Assembly: GCA_964422195.1 (NCBI GenBank) | Contig: CAYRAF010000010.1 | Location: forward strand, 1 to 30,584 | Direction: 5' to 3' | Length of the DNA stretch: 30,584 bases | DNA from: CALVUP01 sp964422195 | Lineage (GTDB): Bacteria > Bacillota_I > Bacilli_A > RF39 > UBA660 | Shown here: positions 21,297 to 29,867 of the stretch, in pieces | Layout: every line of letters begins with the position of its first letter | Position numbering within the stretch: the stretch's first letter is position 1 | Translations under genes and position numbers: made by a program | Notes under the pieces: model-generated | Seen by the model: the letters and a program-made list of their open reading frames with translations, nothing else | Told to the model about the DNA's origin: nothing | Databases searched by the model: none

Positions 21297-22304
21297 ATGA
21301 CAGCAAAAAAAGAAAAAGTAGATGATAAATTAGCCCAAACATTAAAAGATATTGAAAAACAATTTGGAAAAGGGGCAATAATGAAATTAGGGGAAAGCAA
21401 ACACATGGAGATAGATGTTACTTCTAGTGGTTCTATATCATTAGATGTAGCTTTAGGTGTAGGCGGATATCCTAAAGGAAGAATTATTGAAATATATGGA
21501 CCAGAATCATCTGGTAAAACAACTTTTGCATTACATGCTATTGCAGAAGTACAAAAAGAAGGCGGAAGAGCAGCGTTCATAGATGCAGAGCATGCATTAG
21601 ACCCAGTATATGCAAAAAGTCTAGGAGTAGATATTAATGAATTGCTACTTTCTCAACCAGATACAGGAGAACAAGCATTAGAAATCTGTGAAGCCTTAGT
21701 TAGAAGTGAAGCTGTAAATATTATAGTTATTGACTCGGTTGCAGCCTTAGTGCCACAAGCAGAAATTGATGGGGAAATGGGAGATTCTCATGTAGGTTTG
21801 CAAGCAAGATTGATGTCACAAGCCTTAAGGAAGTTATCAGGAACAATTAATAAGACTAAAACAACAGCTATTTTCATTAATCAATTGCGTGAAAAAGTTG
21901 GGGTAATGTTTGGTAACCCTGAAACTACTACTGGTGGTAGAGCTTTAAAGTTCTATTCAACAATTAGACTTGATGTTAGAAGAAGTGATTCAATTAAAGT
22001 AGGAGATTCTGTTATAGGGAACACTACAAAAATTAAAGTTGTTAAGAATAAAGTAGCTCCACCATTTAAAGTTGCAGTAGTAGATATTATGTATGGAGAA
22101 GGTGTATCTAAAGAAGGAGAACTTGTTGATTTAGGTGTAGAAGCTGGTGTTATTGAAAAAGCAGGAGCATGGTTCTCATATAATGGTGAAAAACTAGGAC
22201 AAGGTAAAGAAAATGTCAAATTATTGTTAAAAGAAAATACAGCTTTAAGAGACGAAATAGAAGCAAAAGTAAGAGAATTTTATGGAATAGCTAGAAAAAA
22301 ATAA
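21297..22304 (+). CDS. recA: Recombinase RecA
   Basis: ATP-dependent strand-exchange protein central to recombination and the SOS response. The 335-aa length is normal. Walker A is GPESSGKT at residues 68-75, the catalytic Glu is in FIDAEHALDP, Walker B is VIVIDSV, loop 1 is GEMGDSHVGLQAR and loop 2 is MFGNPETTTGG. The C-terminal acidic tail is reduced to a basic REFYGIARKK. AGGAGG precedes ATG by 6 nt. It has its own consensus promoter and terminator and so is a single-gene unit between pgsA and rny, as in Bacillus once cinA is lost. Confidence 0.98.
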   Translation: MTAKKEKVDDKLAQTLKDIEKQFGKGAIMKLGESKHMEIDVTSSGSISLDVALGVGGYPKGRIIEIYGPESSGKTTFALHAIAEVQKEGGRAAFIDAEHALDPVYAKSLGVDINELLLSQPDTGEQALEICEALVRSEAVNIIVIDSVAALVPQAEIDGEMGDSHVGLQARLMSQALRKLSGTINKTKTTAIFINQLREKVGVMFGNPETTTGGRALKFYSTIRLDVRRSDSIKVGDSVIGNTTKIKVVKNKVAPPFKVAVVDIMYGEGVSKEGELVDLGVEAGVIEKAGAWFSYNGEKLGQGKENVKLLLKENTALRDEIEAKVREFYGIARKK

Positions 22305-22326
22305 CAAGTTAATACTTGTTATTTTT
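22299..22326 (+). terminator. Terminator of recA
   Basis: aaataacaagt (22299-22309), loop taat, acttgttattt (22314-22324): eleven perfect pairs, then T residues. The rny -35 begins two bases after the hairpin T-run. Confidence 0.85.
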
Positions 22327-22327
22327 A

Positions 22328-22356
22328 TTGACTTTTGAGCTTATAAAATTTAAAAT
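22328..22356 (+). promoter_or_regulatory. Sigma-A promoter of rny
   Basis: TTGACT (22328-22333), 17 nt, TAAAAT (22351-22356). It leaves a leader of about 55 nt that contains a small ttgata/tatcaa inverted repeat. Confidence 0.7.
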
Positions 22357-22419
22357 AGAAGTAGGTATTGATAAAATTGTTAATATCAAAATTTATATAT
22401 ATAGAAATGGAGGAATATT

Positions 22420-23970
22420 ATGAATATTACAATCTCCATTTTACTAATCGTTATTGGATGTGGTGTTGGTACTTCTGCAACTATCATCGCAAAAAAAGTT
22501 AAAGAGAAAAATGCAGAAAACAAAGCAGAACAGATTATCGAAAAAGCTAGAAAAGAAGCTGACAAAATAAAGAAACAAACTTTATTTGAAACAAAGGAAG
22601 AAACACATAAATTAAAGCTTGATGTTGATAAAGAAATAAAAGATAAGAGACAAGAACTAAAAGAATCTGAAGAAAGATTAATTCAAAGGGAAAAGAATAT
22701 TGATAAACGTGATGAGGCTTATCAAAAACGTGAGAGTTTACTAGATGAAAGAGACGAAAAGTTATCTTTAAAACAACAAGAAATCCAAAACGAGAGAGTA
22801 AAAGTGGAAGAAATTAAACAACAACAACTTGACTTACTTGAAAAGATTTCTGGTTTTAGTAAAGAAAAAGCTAGAAAACTAGTAATGGACAAAGTGGAAG
22901 AAGCTATGTCTAAAGAAATAACAGCATATATTAAGGATAGAGAAAATGAAGCTAAATTAGAATCAGATAAAAAGGCTAAAGATATGTTAGTTCTTTCTAT
23001 GCAAAAGTATGCTGCTGATATTGCAAATGAGCAAACAGTAACAGTTATTAACTTACCTAATGATGAAATGAAGGGTAGAATTATTGGTAGAGAGGGTAGA
23101 AATATTAGAACAATTGAATCAATTACAGGAGTAGATTTAATTATTGATGATACCCCAGAAACAATTGTTTTATCTAGCTTTGATCCTTTAAGAAGAGAAA
23201 TGGCTAGAATAACTTTAGAAACACTAATAAAAGATGGAAGAATTCATCCTACTAGAATTGAAGAATTATATGATAAAGTTTCTAAGGAAATGAAAGAAAA
23301 AATAACAGAATATGGTAACAATGCATTATTTGAACTTGGTATTACGAAAGTAGAACCTGAATTAGTTGAAATAATTGGTAGATTACACTTTAGAACAAGT
23401 TATGGACAAAATGCTTTACAACATTCATTGGAAGTTGCTAATCTTGCCGGAATTATGGCGTCTGAACTTGGTGAAAATGTAGGATTAGCTAAGAGAGCTG
23501 GATTACTTCATGATATAGGAAAAGCTATTGATCATGAGATTGAAGGAAGCCATGTAGATATTGGTGTTAATATAGCTAAAAAATACCATGAAAACGAAGT
23601 GGTTGTTAATGCGATTGCATCTCACCATGGAGATACAGAAGCTAATAGTGTTATTTCTGTATTAGTCGCAGTTGCTGATGCCTTATCTGCATCACGTCCA
23701 GGTGCTAGAAATGATTCGTTAGAGAATTATATTCAAAGACTTGAACAATTAGAAGCTGTTGCTAAAGATATTGATGGTGTAGATAAATCATATGCTGTAC
23801 AAGCAGGACGTGAACTTAGGGTTGTTGTAAAACCAGAGAGCGTTGATGATTTAACAGCTCATAAGATTGCAAGGGATATCAAAGATAAAATTGAGGAAAC
23901 TATGCAATACCCTGGTACTATTAAAGTAACAGTTATAAGAGAAACAAGAGCTCAAGAAGAAGCAAAATAA
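22420..23970 (+). CDS. rny: Ribonuclease Y
   Basis: Membrane-anchored endoribonuclease that starts mRNA decay in Firmicutes. The 516-aa protein (Bacillus: 520) has an N-terminal membrane helix (residues 4-24), a long Lys/Glu coiled coil (25-170), a KH RNA-binding domain with GRIIGREGRNIR near 220, an HD hydrolase domain with HSLEVANLAG and the metal-binding LLHDIGKAIDHE near 365, and the conserved C-terminal GRELRVVVKPE block. AGGAATATT with an upstream GGAGG precedes ATG. It has its own promoter after the recA terminator and ends in a hairpin. The recA-rny order is as in Bacillus. Confidence 0.97.
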   Translation: MNITISILLIVIGCGVGTSATIIAKKVKEKNAENKAEQIIEKARKEADKIKKQTLFETKEETHKLKLDVDKEIKDKRQELKESEERLIQREKNIDKRDEAYQKRESLLDERDEKLSLKQQEIQNERVKVEEIKQQQLDLLEKISGFSKEKARKLVMDKVEEAMSKEITAYIKDRENEAKLESDKKAKDMLVLSMQKYAADIANEQTVTVINLPNDEMKGRIIGREGRNIRTIESITGVDLIIDDTPETIVLSSFDPLRREMARITLETLIKDGRIHPTRIEELYDKVSKEMKEKITEYGNNALFELGITKVEPELVEIIGRLHFRTSYGQNALQHSLEVANLAGIMASELGENVGLAKRAGLLHDIGKAIDHEIEGSHVDIGVNIAKKYHENEVVVNAIASHHGDTEANSVISVLVAVADALSASRPGARNDSLENYIQRLEQLEAVAKDIDGVDKSYAVQAGRELRVVVKPESVDDLTAHKIARDIKDKIEETMQYPGTIKVTVIRETRAQEEAK

Positions 23971-23984
23971 TGCTTCTTTTTTTT
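23957..23984 (+). terminator. Terminator of rny
   Basis: aagaagca (23957-23964), 6-nt loop, tgcttctt (23971-23978), then a run of T. The left arm lies inside the coding end of rny. Confidence 0.85.
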
Positions 23985-23994
23985 GTAAAAAAAC

Positions 23995-24023
23995 TTGCAT
24001 CATATTTTTTTTTGTGATATTAT
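23995..24023 (+). promoter_or_regulatory. Extended -10 promoter of the 116-aa gene
   Basis: TTGCAT (23995-24000), 17 nt, TGATATTAT with the -10 TATTAT at 24018-24023. It lies about 27 nt before the ATG. Confidence 0.7.
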
Positions 24024-24049
24024 ATTCTCTTATTCAAAAGGAGGGTATT

Positions 24050-24400
24050 ATGGTTAAATATGATATAAATAGATTATATGAAGCAAAATTAACGATTCGT
24101 AAGCAGCTGGAATATGCACCAGGAGCTTCATTTATTAGTAAAAGTGAAGAAAAATTTATCTTTGTTAAGGACAATGATAAGTTTATAGAAGTATTTACAG
24201 AAGAAGAATTTCATCAAACTGTAAAGAATGTATCTTTAGCAAAAACTACAGGAATTCTTATAACTCCAAAGAAATTACCACAAAATTCTTTTAAAAAATA
24301 TCAAAGAAAACAAGGTAAAGTTAGTCAATTAGAAATAGTACCTGTATATACAAGAATTAACACAGAAACTAAGAAATTAATAAAAGCTAGGGCTGCCTAG
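24050..24400 (+). CDS. Hypothetical 116-aa basic protein
   Basis: Unrecognised 116-aa soluble protein. ATG 24050 is preferred since AGGAGGG lies 5 nt upstream; an earlier in-frame ATG at 24014 would fall in the promoter. The first half (DINRLYEAKLTIRKQLEYAPG, then FIFVKDNDKFIEVFTEEEF) looks alpha/beta; the second half is rich in Lys and ends in TETKKLIKARAA. A basic tail suggests nucleic acid or ribosome contact, but this is inference. It is a monocistronic unit with a strong promoter and a strong terminator overlapping its stop codon, so substantial expression is likely. No neighbour clarifies its role. Confidence 0.75.
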   Translation: MVKYDINRLYEAKLTIRKQLEYAPGASFISKSEEKFIFVKDNDKFIEVFTEEEFHQTVKNVSLAKTTGILITPKKLPQNSFKKYQRKQGKVSQLEIVPVYTRINTETKKLIKARAA

Positions 24401-24408
24401 CTTTTTTT
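24382..24408 (+). terminator. Terminator of the 116-aa gene
   Basis: aaaagctagg (24382-24391), loop gctg, cctagctttt (24396-24405), then T residues. The stop codon TAG is inside the right arm. Confidence 0.9.
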
Positions 24409-24409
24409 G

Positions 24410-24438
24410 TTGCAAAAATTAATAAAGTGTTGTAGTAT
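24410..24438 (+). promoter_or_regulatory. Promoter of the 460-aa gene
   Basis: TTGCAA (24410-24415), 17 nt, TAGTAT (24433-24438), directly after the preceding T-run; AGGAGTGAT then precedes the ATG. Confidence 0.55.
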
Positions 24439-24461
24439 AGTACATTACTAGGAGTGATTAG

Positions 24462-25844
24462 ATGATTAAAAATTTAACAGATTTATATGATATAGTAATA
24501 AACGAAGAAGAGTTAACAACAGGAAAAATAAAAGATTTAGGATATAATTCTCATGATATAACATATTTGGTAACTAATGGCTTTTTACAAAGAATATCAA
24601 GAGGAAAATATATATTTACTAATTGTAAAGAATTAGAAGATTATGCATATGAGGCCAAAAGAAATAAGGAATTTGAAAAATATCATAAAATAAATGATTA
24701 TTTATTTAATAATGAACCAAGTTCAGAGATTGCTAAAAATAAAATTTTATATGAAATGTATGATTATAATTATGATGAATGCTTAAGAGCAATTGATTAT
24801 TTATATACTATAGATGATGAACAATGTTTTGCAAATTCATGTCTATATCTAATGGGCTATATTACTAATTTAACAGGCAGTTATTTGGAAAAATATAAGC
24901 AAATTACTATTGATGATTTAGCTTCTAATGAACAATTTTTAGAAAATAACATATATTATTATAAGTTTAATCAAATAACAGCAAAGATAGGGGAAGATAA
25001 TAAAGACTTTAATAGTATTATATTGTTTGCATTAGCAAATCATGCTCGACATGTTAGATATAATAATGATCAAAAAATTATAAAGAGTATAAAAAATAAG
25101 GATTATATGAGTCTTGTAGATTATTATTCTCAGATTAAAGAAAATAGAAAGTATAGTAGAAATGAGATTATTTGTTTTAATCTATTATCTGATTATACTA
25201 AAATGGATTATACTGGAGTTACACCACAAGTTTTAGGTGATAATGCTAAAACAGTAAACGAAGCAATAAAGATGAGAGATTATAAAAAAGCCTTATCATA
25301 TATTTATAAAAATGATGATTATCATGAATCGGTCATTGGATTATTATTAAACGATATAGTTTTACAAATTAATAATATAGAAGCTCAACAAAAAATAACA
25401 GATGATAAAACAGTTAATCTTGTGGATATTATTAATTGTCTTACGATAAATGATATGGATACAGCATTATATTTTATAGATAAATACTTAAGTATAATGG
25501 GGAAAACAGAATATAGAGGTTTAGTTAAAAATATCGTTAAATTATGTGCTGTGGAAGAAGATTTTACATATACAGATGCTATTATTACATTAGATAGTGT
25601 TGTAAATACTTCAGATTATGAATTTAAACCAGAGGAATATGTAACAAAATTATATCAATCATTAGCTTCAAAAAACGTAGACGAAACACAATTACTTGTA
25701 ACTGTAATAAATGAAGGAAATAAATTTGCGCAGAAACCTGTGGATATTAGAAATATAGAGAATAAAGTATCTGTGTTATCTACGGATAAAAATAATAATA
25801 AGCATAAAAAAACAAATATAAAATTGATGTCAAAGAAAAAATAG
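24462..25844 (+). CDS. 460-aa protein with AbiEi-antitoxin-like winged-helix N-terminus and helical repeat body
   Basis: The first 60 residues (DIVINEEELTTGKIKDLG, then a segment ending in GFLQRISRGKYIF) resemble the winged-helix domain at the N-terminus of AbiEi-type antitoxins and related transcription regulators: an entry helix, a turn, a recognition helix, and an L-x-R-x-x-x-G-x-Y wing. The remaining 400 residues are predicted helical, with TPR-like pairs (ALSYIYKNDDYHESV, DMDTALYFIDKYLSI), and end in a basic Lys/Asn-rich tail. There is no partner AbiEii-like nucleotidyltransferase gene next to it, so it is not an obvious toxin-antitoxin pair. AGGAGTGAT precedes ATG. It converges on the RNase J gene with a shared terminator. 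Identity of the N-domain is moderately supported; the function of the whole is unknown. Confidence 0.7.
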   Translation: MIKNLTDLYDIVINEEELTTGKIKDLGYNSHDITYLVTNGFLQRISRGKYIFTNCKELEDYAYEAKRNKEFEKYHKINDYLFNNEPSSEIAKNKILYEMYDYNYDECLRAIDYLYTIDDEQCFANSCLYLMGYITNLTGSYLEKYKQITIDDLASNEQFLENNIYYYKFNQITAKIGEDNKDFNSIILFALANHARHVRYNNDQKIIKSIKNKDYMSLVDYYSQIKENRKYSRNEIICFNLLSDYTKMDYTGVTPQVLGDNAKTVNEAIKMRDYKKALSYIYKNDDYHESVIGLLLNDIVLQINNIEAQQKITDDKTVNLVDIINCLTINDMDTALYFIDKYLSIMGKTEYRGLVKNIVKLCAVEEDFTYTDAIITLDSVVNTSDYEFKPEEYVTKLYQSLASKNVDETQLLVTVINEGNKFAQKPVDIRNIENKVSVLSTDKNNNKHKKTNIKLMSKKK

Positions 25845-25868
25845 TTCAATAGTTTGAACTATTTTTTT
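25836..25868. terminator. Bidirectional terminator between the 460-aa gene and RNase J
   Basis: A 14-bp perfect stem (25836-25849 with 25854-25867) has a 4-nt loop. A- and T-runs at its ends make it work on both strands. Confidence 0.85.
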
Positions 25869-27532
25869 ATATCTAATATAACTGGCAATATTATTGGTTT
25901 TCTACCAGTAAGCTCATATATAGCTGGGAATAAATCTGCAGTTATTTGTGATTTTATATCATTAAAATTAGAATTTTTATCAGATAATTTATTATTAATA
26001 GCATTACTAGCAATACCTTCAATTTTATGTATTAATTCTTCATTCTCATTTACTAAAATAAATCCTCTTGTTGTAATATTTGGTTTGATAAGTAATTTTC
26101 TGTTTTTCATATCTATATTAGCTATTACAACTAATATACCATCATTGCTCATAATTCTTCTATCTCTAATTACCTGTGTAGATACTTCACCAATACGACT
26201 ACCATCAATATAAATATCATTATCTTCTAACGATTCGCTTGATTTTTTTATTTGATGATTTATTAAAGATAACATTTCTCCATTTTTTAAAATAAAAGTA
26301 TTTTCTTTTGGAATGCCACAATCAATTCCAATATTAGCGTGCATCTTTAACATTCTATATTCTCCATGAAAAGGCATTAAATACTTAGGTTTAATTAATC
26401 TAATAGCTAGTTTTAATTCCTCTTGATTAGCATGTCCTGATGTATGCAAGTTTTTAAATACATTTGTTGTATAAACTTTAACTCCTCTTAAATATAATTT
26501 ATTAATAGTTTTTGATATAGATAAAGCATTACCTGGAATAGGACTTGAAGAGAATACCACAACATCATCTGGATGTAAGTGTATTTGTTTATGTGTACCA
26601 TTAGCTATTCTAGAAAGAGCAGCTAATGGTTCTCCTTGAGATCCAGTGCATAAAATACATACTTCATGAGGTTTTAAAGTGTTTGCTACTTCTGGTGTTA
26701 CAAATATATCTTTATGATCAATATATCCACCCTTAATAGATATATCAATGTTATTTTCCATGCTTCTACCAAAGACACATATCTTTCGATTATGTCTATA
26801 ACAAGTTTCTACTATATGCTTTAATCTGTAAATATTTGAGGCAAAGGTAGCAATTATTAATCTACTATATGGATGTTGATCAAATATCTCGAATAAAGCA
26901 TCATCAACTTTAGATTCACTCATGCTCATACCTTCGTTTAGTGCATTAGTACTATCACTAATTAATAAATCAACTCCAGCTTCACCAATCCGTGCCATTT
27001 TGTGTAAATTAGCCATTGGACCTATAGGTGTTAAATCAAATTTAAAGTCTCCGGTAGTAACAATAGTACCATTAGGGGTAGTAACTGCTATACCATGAGA
27101 ATCTGGTATAGAGTGAGTAATTCTAAAAAATTCAACAGATATATTTTTAAATTTTAGATGAGTATCTTCAGTATAGACATTCAAGTTATCGTAACGAATA
27201 TTTCTATCTTCAAGTTTAATAGCAATTAATTCCTTAGCTTGATTAGGTGCATAAATTGCAGGTATATTTACATTTTGTACTAAATATGGTATTGCTCCTA
27301 TATGATCTTCGTGTCCATGAGTAATAAGTAAAGCTTTTATTTTACTTTCATTCTTCTTTAACCATGTAAAATCTGGGATAATGTAATCTATACCCGGCAA
27401 ATCACCTTCTGGAAAACAAATACCCGCATCTATAATAACAATTTCATCTTCATGCATTACACAATACATGTTTTTACCGATTTCTCCTAAACCACCTAAA
27501 ACAACTATTTTTGTTTCACTTGGATTTTTCAT
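25859..27532 (-). CDS. rnj: Ribonuclease J
   Basis: Metallo-beta-lactamase/beta-CASP ribonuclease with 5'-exonuclease and endonuclease activity, a core mRNA decay and rRNA maturation enzyme. The 557-aa length equals Bacillus RNase J1/J2. It has the THGHEDHIGA motif (H72-H77, binding two Zn), IIDAG, the SDSTNAL region, TGSQGEP of the beta-CASP domain near 295, SSPIPGN, and the C-terminal PFHGEYRML histidine. ATG is preceded by AAAGGAGGA. A promoter (27571-27598) lies just upstream. Only one copy is visible, so J1 versus J2 is not decided; the intact metal-binding residues suggest an active J1-like enzyme. With RNase Y it makes this window rich in RNA-decay enzymes. Confidence 0.95.
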   Translation of the reverse strand: MKNPSETKIVVLGGLGEIGKNMYCVMHEDEIVIIDAGICFPEGDLPGIDYIIPDFTWLKKNESKIKALLITHGHEDHIGAIPYLVQNVNIPAIYAPNQAKELIAIKLEDRNIRYDNLNVYTEDTHLKFKNISVEFFRITHSIPDSHGIAVTTPNGTIVTTGDFKFDLTPIGPMANLHKMARIGEAGVDLLISDSTNALNEGMSMSESKVDDALFEIFDQHPYSRLIIATFASNIYRLKHIVETCYRHNRKICVFGRSMENNIDISIKGGYIDHKDIFVTPEVANTLKPHEVCILCTGSQGEPLAALSRIANGTHKQIHLHPDDVVVFSSSPIPGNALSISKTINKLYLRGVKVYTTNVFKNLHTSGHANQEELKLAIRLIKPKYLMPFHGEYRMLKMHANIGIDCGIPKENTFILKNGEMLSLINHQIKKSSESLEDNDIYIDGSRIGEVSTQVIRDRRIMSNDGILVVIANIDMKNRKLLIKPNITTRGFILVNENEELIHKIEGIASNAINNKLSDKNSNFNDIKSQITADLFPAIYELTGRKPIILPVILDIKK

Positions 27533-27570
27533 AAATCCTCCTTTCTTACATTAAAAAACATTATATAAAC

Positions 27571-27598
27571 ATAATATCACTATAAAAGAAATAACCAA
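27571..27598 (-). promoter_or_regulatory. Sigma-A promoter of RNase J
   Basis: On the - strand TTGGTT (27598-27593), 16 nt, TATTAT (27576-27571). A TATAAT at 27565-27560 with a poor -35 is an alternative. The rest of the 214-nt divergent region is AT-rich and otherwise featureless. Confidence 0.55.
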
Positions 27599-27723
27599 TA
27601 AATTATAAAGTTTTTTCCCGTCATAAAAATAATAAAATAAATTTATATAAGTTCTAAAGCTATACATAGTATATCATTATTATTTAAATTTATCAAGATT
27701 TATATAAAAATAATACAAAATAT

Positions 27724-27731
27724 GATACAAT
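27724..27731 (+). promoter_or_regulatory. Extended -10 element of the 262-aa gene
   Basis: TGATACAAT, with TACAAT at 27726-27731, lies about 15 nt before the ATG. No good -35 is visible. GGGTG serves as a weak ribosome site. Confidence 0.4.
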
Positions 27732-27746
27732 GATAATGGGTGTTTT

Positions 27747-28535
27747 ATGATAATAGGTAATGGTAAAATTAAATATTGTGATAATGAATTATTAAAAGAA
27801 CTTATGCGTGATATTCCAGATAATTATTCAATAGGACTTCATAATATTGGTATATTTCCTAAAAGTGCCTATAATTTTACAAAACAACCTAAAAAAGTAA
27901 CAGAAGATAAAGTAGCTAAAAGCATTATGAAGAATGGTTTTATAGCAACAGGAGATCTTTCTATGACTGTAACTGCTTATGGTTATTTAAAGAATATATT
28001 AGAAAATAAAGACGGTAGAAGAGATAGTTTTTTAACATATAATTTTTGGAAAACTAAGAAGATTGAAAATGTTATTATTGCTATTCCACCGACAATAAGA
28101 TTAGACGGAAAAGATTACTTCATAGGAGTTCTTGAAAATAATTATTATTCTATTTGGAGAGATTTTCCTCCAGGTTATGATACTAATTTATTAAATCAAG
28201 GATTATTAAAACATAAAATACCTTCTGAGTTTATTTATGGAACATTTTCTAGAGATCCTAAAGATAGTTCTGGAGAAAAAGAAGAAAACCTTGTTATAAG
28301 CGATGTTACAGGTAAAAGTATATATTCACTAAATAAGAACCAAAACTTTATTGCTAATAAAAGTTCTCAAGAACAAGAAGAGTTTTATAAAAAGTTAATT
28401 GATGAGAAAAAAGTAGATAAATCTATTTTAGAACAAATAAATAATAAAGATATGTCGTCTAACGATGAAAGAATTAATGTTACAATTGCTCAAAAAAAGG
28501 CATATGAGGAAGATTTCAAAGGAAGAAGAAACTAG
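27747..28535 (+). CDS. Hypothetical 262-aa protein, possible ADP-ribosyltransferase-like fold
   Basis: Unrecognised by name. The order GLHNIG (residues 30-35), then SIMKNGF, then a Thr/Tyr-containing helix (TVTAYGYLKNIL), then VIIAIPPTI with YFIGVLEN, then PSEFIYGTF resembles the His - helix - Tyr/Ser - Glu arrangement of ADP-ribosyltransferase-type folds, where a short GLH-type segment and a late E in an xPxEFIxG strand contact NAD. This is inferred from pattern only and no catalytic role is shown. The last 80 residues are charged and likely disordered or helical. It precedes ftsY by 24 nt, but its own promoter suggests independent expression. No toxin immunity gene, export signal or phage context is seen. 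Confidence 0.7.
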   Translation: MIIGNGKIKYCDNELLKELMRDIPDNYSIGLHNIGIFPKSAYNFTKQPKKVTEDKVAKSIMKNGFIATGDLSMTVTAYGYLKNILENKDGRRDSFLTYNFWKTKKIENVIIAIPPTIRLDGKDYFIGVLENNYYSIWRDFPPGYDTNLLNQGLLKHKIPSEFIYGTFSRDPKDSSGEKEENLVISDVTGKSIYSLNKNQNFIANKSSQEQEEFYKKLIDEKKVDKSILEQINNKDMSSNDERINVTIAQKKAYEEDFKGRRN

Positions 28536-28558
28536 TGAAGATAAAGATAGGTGATAAA

Positions 28559-29551
28559 ATGGGATTATTTAATAAAATAAAAAATATATTTAAAACTGAA
28601 GAAAAAGCATCAACTTCTATACAAAAAGAAGTAAAGATTTATGAAAAAGGATTGACAAAATCTAGAGAAAACTTTGTATCAAAACTTGCAAATCTTACTA
28701 ATAAATATCATAAGATTACGGAAGAATATTTTGAAGAATTAGAAGAAATTTTAATTATGGCAGATATCGGTGTTAATACAGTCATGAGTTTTATGGATCG
28801 ATTAAGAAATAGGGTAAAACATGAAAAAATAGAGGATGTAGAATTTCTAAAAGAAGTAATAGTTGATGAATTGTTTATAATTTATGTTAATGATGAAGTG
28901 ATTGCTAGTAAAATAAATTATAATGAAAAAGGTCCTACTATAGTATTAATGATAGGAGTTAATGGGGTAGGTAAAACAACTACAATAGGAAAACTAGCTT
29001 GGAAAATGAAGAATGAAGGAAAAAAAGTTCTTCTAGTCGCAGGAGATACTTTTAGAGCAGGAGCAACTGCACAATTAAGAGAATGGAGTGAACGCGTTGG
29101 TGTTGGATTTTCTGGAAAAGAAGAAGGTGCTGATCCTGCAAGTGTAGTATTTGATGGAATAGATAAAGCTATAAATGAAAAATATGATGTTGTTTTAATA
29201 GATACCGCAGGACGTTTACAAAATAAAGTAAATTTAATGAACGAATTAGAAAAAATAAATAGAGTTATAAAAACAAAAATAGAAGATGCTCCTCATGAAA
29301 CATTATTAATAATTGATGCTACTACTGGTCAAAACGGTATTTCTCAAGCAAAAGCTTTTAAAGAAATTACAAATATAACAGGAATAGTTTTAACTAAGCT
29401 TGATGGTACCGCTAAAGGTGGTATAGTACTTGCTATTAAAGAGGAAGTAAAACTCCCAGTAAAATTCATTGGACTAGGTGAAGCAAAAGAAGATTTACAA
29501 GTATTTGATATAGAAAAATATATATATGGATTATTTAAAGATATGATGTAG
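28559..29551 (+). CDS. ftsY: Signal recognition particle receptor FtsY
   Basis: SRP GTPase that docks ribosome-SRP complexes at the membrane. The 330-aa form starts at ATG 28559 after AGGTGAT; a longer GTG start at 28535 would overlap the upstream stop codon. A short basic N-terminus replaces the long acidic A domain, followed by the N helical domain and the G domain with GVNGVGKTTTIGKLA, DTFRAGATAQL, DTAGRLQNK, TKLDGTAKGG and GLGEAKEDLQVF. Length matches Bacillus FtsY (329). It is followed by a small membrane gene and ylxM, the usual Firmicutes ftsY-ylxM neighbourhood, but ffh is not seen in the window. Confidence 0.97.
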   Translation: MGLFNKIKNIFKTEEKASTSIQKEVKIYEKGLTKSRENFVSKLANLTNKYHKITEEYFEELEEILIMADIGVNTVMSFMDRLRNRVKHEKIEDVEFLKEVIVDELFIIYVNDEVIASKINYNEKGPTIVLMIGVNGVGKTTTIGKLAWKMKNEGKKVLLVAGDTFRAGATAQLREWSERVGVGFSGKEEGADPASVVFDGIDKAINEKYDVVLIDTAGRLQNKVNLMNELEKINRVIKTKIEDAPHETLLIIDATTGQNGISQAKAFKEITNITGIVLTKLDGTAKGGIVLAIKEEVKLPVKFIGLGEAKEDLQVFDIEKYIYGLFKDMM

Positions 29552-29559
29552 GAGGATAT

Positions 29560-29865
29560 ATGAGAATTTCAAAGGAAGATAAAAAGAATATTACACAAGG
29601 ACAGTTTAAAACAAATGAATATAACATGGTAGGTATTATATTACAAGCTATTATAACAATTGCAATCATTGTTATTTGGATAATTGCGTTAATTCAAAAA
29701 AATAATATTTTACATAATGTTACTAAAATATTATTAGGATTAGATTTTCTAATTATGGCTTATAATAATACCAGAGTTTATAACAGAAAAAAAGTAACAA
29801 TCATTTATATTATCGCAGGAGTATCTTGCATTGTTCTTGGAATAATGGATATAGTAGGTGTATAG
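29560..29865 (+). CDS. Small membrane protein, 101 aa
   Basis: Begins 8 nt after ftsY with AGGAGG just before ATG. A cytosolic charged N-terminus (about 22 residues) is followed by three hydrophobic helices (about residues 24-44, 53-68 and 78-98) with a basic RVYNRKK loop between the second and third. There is no known motif. It is inserted between ftsY and ylxM, which are usually adjacent or nearly so, and so is probably co-transcribed with them. Role unknown; a membrane-insertion accessory would fit the context but is speculation. Confidence 0.7.
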   Translation: MRISKEDKKNITQGQFKTNEYNMVGIILQAIITIAIIVIWIIALIQKNNILHNVTKILLGLDFLIMAYNNTRVYNRKKVTIIYIIAGVSCIVLGIMDIVGV

Positions 29866-29867
29866 TT

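Noticed and set aside
24050..25844. Toxin-antitoxin pair (116-aa gene with AbiEi-like gene)
   Set aside because: The genes have separate promoters and a strong terminator between them, the 116-aa protein has no nucleotidyltransferase motif, and AbiE partners are normally coupled.
27599..27723. Riboswitch or attenuator in the RNase J / 262-aa intergenic region
   Set aside because: AT-rich with no strong stem, U-tract or recognisable riboswitch core.
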